This document shows positions 1 to 4,481 of a DNA stretch of 5,142 nucleotides, piece by piece; the stretch's first letter is position 1, and every line of letters starts with the position of its first letter. The notes beneath the pieces are model-generated. The model saw only the letters and a list, made by a program, of their open reading frames with translations. It made no database searches and was not told the DNA's origin. Made by a program: the position numbers and the translations under genes. The DNA is taken from NCBI GenBank assembly GCA_041477795.1, contig JBGOUY010000301.1, forward strand, positions 1 through 5,142. The letters are read 5' to 3'. Source of the DNA: DATFMP01 sp041477795. Its GTDB lineage: Bacteria > SAR324 > JACQKK01.

Positions 1-49
1 CACGCTGCCGGCAGCGCACTGACCCCAGGCCCCGCTCCCCGTATCCGCG

Positions 50-1489
50 ATGACGCTCCGCCCCGCCCCCCGCTCCGGATCGAGCCCCGCGGCACCCCAC
101 GACGCGCCGGCCCGGGCCGGTGCCGTGCCGCCGGCCATGGCGCGCGCGGTGCGGGCCATTACGATCGGCGACGCGCTGCTGTTCTTCCTGCCGCTGATCT
201 TCATGACGGGGCTCAACATGATCTCCAAGTCCGTCATCAACGGCTTCCTGGCGCGGCTGGCAGAGCCGGAAACGATCCTGGCCGCCTTTTCGGTCGCCTT
301 CGCCTTCTACTTCACGCTGACCAGCTCGACGGAGGTGAACACGCTGCTGGCCATCGCCTACCTGCGCGACCGGCGTGCCCTCAGGCATCTGCAAAGGTTC
401 TTCTGGGTCATCGTCGGGCCGTCCCTGGCGCTCACGCAGCTCGTCGCCTGGACGCCGCTCGGCGTTTGGCTCTACGGAGGGGTCTTCGGCGGCAGCCCGG
501 AGGTGATCGCACAGGCGCAGCGGGCCACGTTCTACTGCGCCCTCAGTGCGCCCGTGCTGATGCTGCGGGCCCAGGCCTTCGCGCTGATCATGGTCAGCCG
601 TCACACGATCTGGATCACCTTCAGCACGCTGCTCCGCCTCGCCTCCCTGGGGGGCTCCCTGCTGGTGCTGCCGCACGTGCTGAGCGGGGCCTCCGTGGGT
701 GCCGCGGCGCTTGTCACCTGCATGGCGGTGGAAGCCGTGTTCGCCTGGTGGGCGGCCTATCCCCTGTACCGCGCCTTGCCGGCAGACGCGGGGGAGTGTC
801 CGCGCTTCCGCGAGTTGTGGCGCTTCGCCTGGCCGCTCATGATGAGCCAGTCTGTGGAGCAGGGCATCGTCATGACCATCAACATCTTCCTGGGCCGGCT
901 CGCCAACCCGGACCTCGCGCTGGCCTCCTTCGGGGTCACGCAGGGACTGGCCAATGTGGTGCTGAGCCCCATGCGCAACCTGTCTCAGACGGCCCAGACC
1001 CTGGCCCGCAGCCGCGCCGACGTGCGCGTGCTGCTGCGCTTCACCGCCATCCTGGTGGGCGTGTTCACTGTGCTCATGGCGCTGGTGTGCCTCACCCCGC
1101 TGAGGCACTACGTGCTGTCCCAGGTGATGGGGCTCAAGGGCGACCTGCTGGCCTACAGCGAGCCGGCGCTGACGACCACCTTCCTGGTGGTCGGCTTCTG
1201 GGGCTATGCGGCGCTGTTCCGCGGCCTGCTGGCCAGTGCGCGGCGCACCCTATTCGTGGCGGCCTCGGCCCTGGCGCGCCTGGTCGTGGTGGTGGCGGTG
1301 TGCAGCCTGGTGCTCGTCAGCACCGGCCTCAACGGCACCGTGATCGGCATTGCGGCCTGGGCCGCCACTTACGCCGCCGAAGCGGGGCTGCTCGGCTGGC
1401 GCCTGGTCTCGCGCCGCACCGGCCAGGCCCCGCTCTTCCCGGAGGCCCCAGCGCCGGAGCGCCCGGCTGCCAGCGCAGCGGCGCAGTGA
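50..1489 (+). CDS. MATE/MOP-superfamily multidrug- or flippase-like membrane protein, ANKH-like
   Basis: Polytopic inner-membrane protein of 479 residues with about 12 hydrophobic segments (roughly 41-58, 73-92, 117-134, 160-180, 193-212, 215-238, 258-281, 287-308, 329-349, 370-393, 403-424 and 428-450). The two halves are related: the stretch around residues 64-82 (NGFLARLAEPETILAAFSV) matches 278-296 (NIFLGRLANPDLALASFGV), the internal duplication expected of the MOP flippase superfamily. The second half, with its WPL motif at 261-263 and the segment at 391-450, resembles from memory the ANKH (progressive ankylosis) group. Substrate cannot be told; export of a small organic anion, drug or lipid-linked molecule is possible. 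The start is uncertain: no clear Shine-Dalgarno precedes ATG 50, and ATG 137 (residue 30) would remove a Pro/Ala-rich tail and begin just before the first helix. ATG 50 overlaps a TGA (51-53) of a frame open from the window edge, so coupling to an upstream gene is possible. The C-terminal 25 residues are Pro/Ala-rich. Confidence 0.85.
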   Translation: MTLRPAPRSGSSPAAPHDAPARAGAVPPAMARAVRAITIGDALLFFLPLIFMTGLNMISKSVINGFLARLAEPETILAAFSVAFAFYFTLTSSTEVNTLLAIAYLRDRRALRHLQRFFWVIVGPSLALTQLVAWTPLGVWLYGGVFGGSPEVIAQAQRATFYCALSAPVLMLRAQAFALIMVSRHTIWITFSTLLRLASLGGSLLVLPHVLSGASVGAAALVTCMAVEAVFAWWAAYPLYRALPADAGECPRFRELWRFAWPLMMSQSVEQGIVMTINIFLGRLANPDLALASFGVTQGLANVVLSPMRNLSQTAQTLARSRADVRVLLRFTAILVGVFTVLMALVCLTPLRHYVLSQVMGLKGDLLAYSEPALTTTFLVVGFWGYAALFRGLLASARRTLFVAASALARLVVVVAVCSLVLVSTGLNGTVIGIAAWAATYAAEAGLLGWRLVSRRTGQAPLFPEAPAPERPAASAAAQ

Positions 1490-1503
1490 GCGAGGAGGGC
1501 GCG

Positions 1504-1539
1504 CCTCCCGCTTCCGCCAGCCAGCACCCCGGCGGGAGG
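1504..1539. terminator. Hairpin between convergent genes, possible bidirectional terminator
   Basis: CCTCCCGC at 1504-1511 is perfectly complementary to GCGGGAGG at 1532-1539, giving an 8-bp GC-only stem with a 20-base loop. An alternative smaller hairpin uses GGAGG at 1494-1498 with CCTCC at 1504-1508, so the two compete for the same strand. It lies in the 55-base gap between the stop codons of the transporter (+) and the dehydrogenase (-). Neither side has a T-run, so classic intrinsic termination is not well supported. Confidence 0.25.
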
Positions 1540-1544
1540 GAACG

Positions 1545-2516
1545 CTAGAACCAGTTGGCCTTGTCCACCCGATTGAGCAGGGGCTGGCCGGCGTGGAAGC
1601 GGCGGCAATTCTCCAGGGACAGATCGCTGCGCCGCGCGTCGGTGTCCGGGCCATCCGCGGCCACGTGGGGCGTGAGGAGCAGGTTGGGCGCATCCCAGAG
1701 CGGGTGCGCGGGCGGCAGCGGTTCGATCTGGAACACGTCCAGCGCCGCGCCGCCCAGCTTGCCCGCGCGCAGGGCGGCGTCCAGGTCGTCCAGCACCACC
1801 GTGGCGCCGCGCCCGATGTTGATGAAGATCGCGCTGCGCTTCATGCGCCGGAACAGGTGCTCGTTGAACAACGCCTGGGTCTGCGGGGTTTCGGGCACGG
1901 TGACGATGATGAAGTCCCCGCGCGGCAGCACGTCGGCCAGGCGCTCGGGCCGGTGCAGCTCCAAAACGCCGGGCGGGGGCGTGGCGACGCGCGGATCGAC
2001 GCCCAGCACGGTCATGCCGAATGCGGCGCAGAGCCGCGCGATCTCCCCGCCAATGCCGCCCACGCCCACGATCACCGCGGTGGCTTCAGGCAGATTGATC
2101 GCGGGCTGGCCGGGCCGCCACTCCTTGCGCAACTGCTGGGCGTGGTAGCGGTGCAGGCTGCGCGCGAAGGTGAGCACCCAGCCCATCACGTGGGCGGCGA
2201 TGGAGTCGTTGTAGATGCCGCGCGTGTTGGTCACCACGACGTCGCTCTCCACCAGCGGGCGATGGTAGAAGCTCGGGTTGGGGCCCGCCTGCGGGCAGGC
2301 CAGCCAGCGCAGGCGCTTGGCGCGGGAGAACAGCTCCGCCCCGATCATGCCGAAGGCGGCGTCCGCATCCTCGATGAGCGCCATGGCCTCGGCCTCGGAG
2401 CGCGCGAAGCGCACCGTCACGTCCGGCAGTTCGGCCGCCAGCCGCGCCGGCCAGCTCTCGGCAACGTGGGTTTCCGGGCGCTCCTCCGAGCGCAGGATCA
2501 GCAGCGTGAAGGCCAT
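1545..2516 (-). CDS. D-2-hydroxyacid dehydrogenase (NAD-binding)
   Basis: Cytosolic oxidoreductase of 323 residues, the usual family size, interconverting a 2-oxo acid and the D-2-hydroxy acid with NAD(P)H. The Rossmann dinucleotide motif GVGGIG is at 151-156, followed by the acidic residue D174 at the end of the second strand (VLGVD), which favours NAD over NADP, although R176 nearby leaves this open. The catalytic set is complete: R236 in NIGRG, E265 in the IEPLP segment and H284 in TPHVA. The N-terminal substrate domain holds TNTRGIYNDSIAAHVMGW (96-113), the usual segment leading into the interdomain helix. Specificity within the family (glyoxylate/hydroxypyruvate reductase, phosphoglycerate-like or others) cannot be assigned from sequence alone. 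ATG 2516 is chosen because the family begins directly with the first beta strand (TLLILRS). The frame stays open upstream to 2957, but that part is Arg/Ala-rich and antisense to the next gene. The Shine-Dalgarno is poor. It is divergent from the hydratase-like gene at 2730. Confidence 0.9.
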   Translation of the reverse strand: MAFTLLILRSEERPETHVAESWPARLAAELPDVTVRFARSEAEAMALIEDADAAFGMIGAELFSRAKRLRWLACPQAGPNPSFYHRPLVESDVVVTNTRGIYNDSIAAHVMGWVLTFARSLHRYHAQQLRKEWRPGQPAINLPEATAVIVGVGGIGGEIARLCAAFGMTVLGVDPRVATPPPGVLELHRPERLADVLPRGDFIIVTVPETPQTQALFNEHLFRRMKRSAIFINIGRGATVVLDDLDAALRAGKLGGAALDVFQIEPLPPAHPLWDAPNLLLTPHVAADGPDTDARRSDLSLENCRRFHAGQPLLNRVDKANWF

Positions 2517-2570
2517 GGGCGGGTGCTTGCGTTGCAGGTGGCGGAAGGGTAGGGGTGTGCGAACGGGAAT

Positions 2571-2599
2571 ACCATAGGCCGGCCCGCCGCCTGCCGCAA
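2571..2599 (-). promoter_or_regulatory. Candidate sigma70-type promoter for the D-2-hydroxyacid dehydrogenase
   Basis: On the minus strand, TTGCGG (2599-2594) and TATGGT (2576-2571) are separated by exactly 17 bases. These match the -35 and -10 consensus at 3 and 4 of 6 positions. Transcription would start near 2564, leaving a leader of about 48 bases before ATG 2516. The -35 box abuts the tandem repeat at 2606-2660, the usual location for an activator site. Assigned by eye only. Confidence 0.3.
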
Positions 2600-2605
2600 T
2601 GCCGC

Positions 2606-2660
2606 GCGCGACGCTGCATGCGCGCACGTGCGCGACGCTGCATGCGCGCTCCTGCGCGAC
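2606..2660. repeat. 24-bp tandem repeat, about 2.3 copies, in the divergent control region
   Basis: Copy 1 (2606-2629) and copy 2 (2630-2653) share their first 20 bases exactly (GCGCGACGCTGCATGCGCGC) and differ at only two of the last four. A third partial copy, GCGCGAC, occupies 2654-2660. Each full copy contains the palindrome GCATGC (2616-2621 and 2640-2645). A period of 24 bp is a little over two helical turns, so repeated sites would lie near the same DNA face. The position between two divergent metabolic genes suggests operator sites for a shared regulator, which is an inference. Simple slippage in GC-rich DNA is the alternative. Confidence 0.6.
2621..2634. promoter_or_regulatory. Perfect 14-bp palindrome, possible operator
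   Basis: CGCGCACGTGCGCG reads identically on both strands and sits across the junction of the first two tandem repeat copies. It exists only at that junction, because copy 2 ends in TCCT instead of ACGT. It lies about 20 bases upstream of the proposed -35 box of the dehydrogenase and about 95 bases upstream of the hydratase-like start. A dimeric regulator could bind here; no regulator gene is in the window. Confidence 0.35.
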
Positions 2661-2720
2661 CCGGCGCAGGGCCGTTCTTCCGTGGCGGTGACGCGACGGC
2701 GGGCCCGAACCGATTTCACA

Positions 2721-2724
2721 GAGG
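2721..2724 (+). promoter_or_regulatory. Ribosome binding site of the hydratase-like gene
   Basis: GAGG is followed by five bases and then ATG 2730. It decides the start: the in-frame ATG 2628 would add 34 Arg/Ala-rich residues encoded partly by the tandem repeat and lying before the conserved domain. Confidence 0.6.
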
Positions 2725-2729
2725 CGACG

Positions 2730-3497
2730 ATGGACCCACAGCAGGCCGGCGATCTCATCTTCAACGAGGCCCGCGCGGGCCGCTGGTTCCCCCCGGCCCT
2801 GCGCGGCCGGCTCACGCTGGAGCAGGCGCTGCGCGCGCAACTGGCCGTGCGCCAGCGCAAGGCGGCCATCAACGGCCCGCAGGGGGGCTGGAAGGTCGGC
2901 CTCACCTCCGAGCGCGTGCGCAAGCGCTATGGGACGGATGCCCGGCCCTTCGGTCACATCATGGCGGACGACATCTACGAGAGCGGCGCGACGGTGCCCC
3001 TGCTGCGCTTCCCCAATGCCTCCCTCGAGCCGGAGCTGTGCTTCACCGTCGGCGCGACGCTGCGCGGCCCGGGCGTCACGCCGGCCCAGGCCCGCAAGGC
3101 GATCGCGGCGGTGTCGGCCGGCTTCGAGCTCAACCAGGGCCGCGCCGGGGGCGTGAAGGACTTCCCCCTCACGGTGGCGGACAATCTGTCTCAGTGGGGC
3201 ATCGTGGTGGGGGAGACCTTGCAGCCGATCCCGGCCTCACTGGAGCTGGCCAAGATCAAGGTCACGCTGCGCCGCGGCAAGGCGGTCGTTTCCGAGACCG
3301 GCGGCGGGCCGGAGACCATCGACGACCACTTCCTTTCCCTGTCCATCCTGGCCAACACCCTGGCGGCCTACGGGGAGGTGCTGGCGGCCGGCATGCGTGT
3401 CATCACCGGCTCCTTCGCCAAGGTGGACGTGGCAGCCGGCCAGACCTGGGCCGCGGAGTTCGCGGGCATCGGCGCGGTGAAGGTCAAGTTCTCCTAG
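2730..3497 (+). CDS. 2-keto-4-pentenoate hydratase / oxo-hepta-enedioate hydratase family protein (FAH fold)
   Basis: Cytosolic protein of 255 residues, typical of the MhpD/HpcG-type hydratases of the fumarylacetoacetate hydrolase superfamily. Relatives add water to 2-oxo-enoic acids (or decarboxylate 2-oxo-enedioates) in meta-cleavage pathways for aromatic compounds, using a divalent metal. The family pattern is clear: GWKVGLTS (53-60), the metal-ligand pair E100 and E102 in LEPELCFTVG, a third acidic ligand E133 in GFELNQGR, the conserved ADNLSQWGIVVG (150-161), and a C-terminal domain ending in AGQTWAAEFAGIGAVKVKFS (236-255). The N-terminal helical part (1-48) matches the usual cap. None of the usual pathway partners (ring-cleavage dioxygenase, hydrolase, aldolase) is in the window, so the exact substrate is open; a hydratase, decarboxylase or other FAH-fold activity all fit. 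It is transcribed away from the D-2-hydroxyacid dehydrogenase. I see no convincing -10/-35 pair for it between 2661 and 2720. Confidence 0.87.
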   Translation: MDPQQAGDLIFNEARAGRWFPPALRGRLTLEQALRAQLAVRQRKAAINGPQGGWKVGLTSERVRKRYGTDARPFGHIMADDIYESGATVPLLRFPNASLEPELCFTVGATLRGPGVTPAQARKAIAAVSAGFELNQGRAGGVKDFPLTVADNLSQWGIVVGETLQPIPASLELAKIKVTLRRGKAVVSETGGGPETIDDHFLSLSILANTLAAYGEVLAAGMRVITGSFAKVDVAAGQTWAAEFAGIGAVKVKFS

Positions 3498-3644
3498 CCC
3501 GGCCGCGCTGGGCGCGCCCGCTCTGCCGCACCTGCCCGATAACCCTGCACGGCAGCGCCATCGCAGCGCGCGCAGGACCGGGCTCCCCGTTGCCGAGCGC
3601 AGCCGCCACCGTCAGAGCAGCGCGGGGGCAGAGCGGTGCGCCGC

Positions 3645-3663
3645 GGCCGCCGGTCAGGCGGCC
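3645..3663. other. Small GC hairpin in the 3498-3730 intergenic region
   Basis: GGCCGCC (3645-3651) and GGCGGCC (3657-3663) form a perfect 7-bp stem with a 5-base loop. There is no T-run on either side. It could help end transcription of the hydratase-like gene (stop at 3497) or back up the adjacent terminator of the cold-shock gene. Otherwise 3498-3730 shows no convincing gene. Confidence 0.3.
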
Positions 3664-3704
3664 AACAAGAACCCCGGCGCGGCCTTGCGGGTCACGCCGG
3701 GGTT
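3661..3704 (-). terminator. Intrinsic terminator of the cold-shock gene
   Basis: Reading the minus strand, AACCCCGGCG (3704-3695) pairs perfectly with CGCCGGGGTT (3679-3670), a 10-bp stem with a 15-base loop, followed at once by the T-rich tail CTTGTTGG. It begins 26 bases after the TAA of the cold-shock gene (3733-3731). On the + strand the hairpin is not followed by T residues, so it points to the minus-strand gene. Confidence 0.6.
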
Positions 3705-3730
3705 GGCTGTGCGGCCAAAGCCGCTTGGAT

Positions 3731-3931
3731 TTAGGTGGGGCGGACGTTCTTGGCAGCGGGGCCTTTGGGGCCCTGTTCGATGTCGAATTCGACCGACTGC
3801 CCTTCGCTCAGGGTGCGAAATCCCTCCATGCGGACTTCCGACTGGTGGCAAAAGCAGTCTTTGCCCCCGTCTTCCGGAGTGATGAACCCGAAGCCCTTCG
3901 CGTCATTGAACCATTTGACTTTGCCGATCAC
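3731..3931 (-). CDS. Cold-shock-domain protein, CspA family, with Cys-containing RNP2
   Basis: Small cytosolic single-stranded nucleic-acid binding protein of one OB-fold cold-shock domain; relatives melt RNA structure and act as RNA chaperones. From GTG 3931 it has 66 residues, the usual CspA size. KVKWFNDAKGFGFITPEDGG (4-23) carries RNP1 (KGFGFI, 12-17) and the aromatic W7, F8, F14 and F16. RNP2 is DCFCHQS (25-31): F27 and H29 are kept, but the flanking hydrophobic residues are C26 and C28, and the usual aromatic after His is Gln, as in eukaryotic Y-box and plant cold-shock domains. The tail QGPKGPAAKNVRPT is typical. GTG 3931 is preferred because AAGGA stands 6 bases before it and it gives the canonical M-x-G-x-VKWF N-terminus. 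ATG 3967 is an in-frame alternative with a G-rich run directly before it, adding 12 residues unlike the family (78 in total). It is apparently transcribed alone or after the small ORF at 4077-4247, and ends in the hairpin at 3670-3704. Confidence 0.88.
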   Translation of the reverse strand: MIGKVKWFNDAKGFGFITPEDGGKDCFCHQSEVRMEGFRTLSEGQSVEFDIEQGPKGPAAKNVRPT

Positions 3932-3937
3932 GGTACG

Positions 3938-3942
3938 TCCTT
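3938..3942 (-). promoter_or_regulatory. Ribosome binding site for the GTG start of the cold-shock gene
   Basis: Minus-strand AAGGA with a 6-base spacer to GTG 3931. This ideal geometry supports the shorter cold-shock protein over the ATG at 3967. Confidence 0.5.
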
Positions 3943-3994
3943 TTGCCTGCTGGTGCTCATGAACCATCCCCCTTCCCGTCTCATGCGGAAAGCG

Positions 3995-4016
3995 CTCTTT
4001 CGACTCCTCGAAAGAG
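3995..4016 (-). promoter_or_regulatory. Perfect 9-bp stem with GGAG tetraloop in the cold-shock gene leader
   Basis: On the minus strand, CTCTTTCGA (4016-4008) and TCGAAAGAG (4003-3995) form a perfect 9-bp stem around the four-base loop GGAG (4007-4004). It lies 63 bases upstream of GTG 3931 and 27 upstream of ATG 3967. A GGA in an apical loop is the form bound by CsrA/RsmA proteins, and cspA-type leaders are known to be structured and temperature-responsive. Either role here is inference. No T-run follows that would make it a clear terminator. Confidence 0.45.
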
Positions 4017-4032
4017 GGGCCCAGACAGTTCG

Positions 4033-4061
4033 GTTACCGGCCCTCGGGGAACTTTACTCAA
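4033..4061 (-). promoter_or_regulatory. Alternative candidate promoter for the cold-shock gene
   Basis: Minus-strand TTGAGT (4061-4056) and GGTAAC (4038-4033) are 17 bases apart. The -35 box is fair and the -10 box weak (3 of 6). Transcription from near 4026 would give a leader of about 95 bases including the GGAG hairpin. Confidence 0.2.
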
Positions 4062-4076
4062 ATGGCTCGCCGAATG

Positions 4077-4247
4077 CTATGGAATTATGCGATTGCGAGG
4101 CGGAGATCGGAAAACCGCTCCGCCCCCCGCTCCAACGGCCGCCGCAGCGCCGCCCGCCGCGGAACGCACGCCCAGCACGAACAGCACCGTCACGGCCGCC
4201 ACCGTCACCAGGAAGATCCCGGTGGTGGGCAAGGAGAACGCCGGCAT
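4077..4247 (-). CDS. Hypothetical small single-pass membrane protein, 56 residues
   Basis: Not recognised. The frame starts at ATG 4247 with GGAG six bases upstream (4257-4254) and ends at TAG 4079-4077. Residues 10-27 (GIFLVTVAAVTVLFVLGV) form one strongly hydrophobic segment suited to a membrane helix. An Ala/Gly-rich stretch (28-44) and a short basic C-terminus (SPPRNRIIP, 48-56) follow. The first 31 codons almost all end in G or C, like the long genes here, while the last dozen do not. It is on the same strand as the cold-shock gene, 145 bases before that gene's GTG start. A longer overlapping minus-strand frame (GTG 4347 to 4054) competes; its second half is Arg/Gly-rich and looks like a shadow of this one. 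It could be a real small membrane protein, a truncated one, or a chance ORF. Confidence 0.42.
   Translation of the reverse strand: MPAFSLPTTGIFLVTVAAVTVLFVLGVRSAAGGAAAAVGAGGGAVFRSPPRNRIIP
4084..4112 (-). promoter_or_regulatory. Candidate promoter for the cold-shock gene
   Basis: Minus-strand TTCCGA (4112-4107) and CATAAT (4089-4084) are separated by 17 bases; CATAAT matches the -10 consensus at 5 of 6 positions. A start near 4077 would give a leader of about 145 bases to GTG 3931, similar to the long leaders of cspA-type genes. It overlaps the 3' end of the small ORF at 4077-4247. Confidence 0.3.
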
Positions 4248-4481
4248 GGCTTTCTCCGTTCGGGGTTGCTTCCACCGGCTTGACGAAGATCAGGCAATGA
4301 CCCAACCATTCCAGGTAGGATTCCCTGGGGTCAAACAGGATCGACACTTAAGGATTCGATCCGTATTTTTCGCGCAGCTTCGATTCCTGCGTGACCGCGC
4401 CATAGAGCCGGGTTGGTCCCTGGTCGAGGTCGCGGTGCCGATCCAGCCGGATTCGGCTGGCCCCCAGCGGTGAGGCATAGC
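4248..4481. other. Intergenic stretch with weak minus-strand coding signal
   Basis: This gap separates the small membrane ORF (-) from the lipoprotein (+). No RNA gene, repeat or clear promoter is visible. A minus-strand frame from GTG 4527 to TAA 4348 would encode 59 residues with a fairly protein-like C-terminus (GAVTQESKLREKYGSNP). Its TAA is followed immediately by GTG 4347, which begins a second frame reading SILFDPRESYLEWLGHCLIF. Both lack a good Shine-Dalgarno, and the first overlaps the lipoprotein start antisense. They may be remnants of a decayed gene or chance. Confidence 0.3.

Noticed and set aside
1..53. Possible 3' tail of an upstream + strand gene, ending at TGA 20-22 or at TGA 51-53 overlapping the transporter ATG
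   Set aside because: Only a handful of codons are visible, two frames are equally possible and nothing identifies a protein.
466..1548. 360-residue + strand frame within the transporter
   Set aside because: It is the +1 shadow of the transporter gene, Gly/Arg/Ala-rich with no domain; the true frame shows the membrane helices and internal repeat.
1350..2552. 400-residue + strand frame opposite the dehydrogenase
   Set aside because: Antisense shadow: the minus strand has a complete, recognisable dehydrogenase.
2517..2957. Upstream extension of the D-2-hydroxyacid dehydrogenase frame to 470 residues
   Set aside because: The extension is Arg/Ala/Ser-rich, antisense to the hydratase-like gene and its control region, and lies outside the conserved domain.
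2555..4300. 581-residue + strand frame across the hydratase-like and cold-shock genes
   Set aside because: It is the out-of-frame shadow of the hydratase-like gene and then the antisense of the cold-shock gene; the composition is Arg/Gly/Pro-rich with no domain.
4281..4309. TTGACG at 4281-4286 as a + strand -35 box for the lipoprotein
   Set aside because: No acceptable -10 box lies 16-18 bases downstream, and the site is almost 200 bases from the start codon.
3943..4473. 176-residue + strand frame between the cold-shock gene and the lipoprotein
   Set aside because: It begins antisense to the cold-shock 5' region, has no recognisable domain, no clear ribosome binding site and uneven third-position GC.
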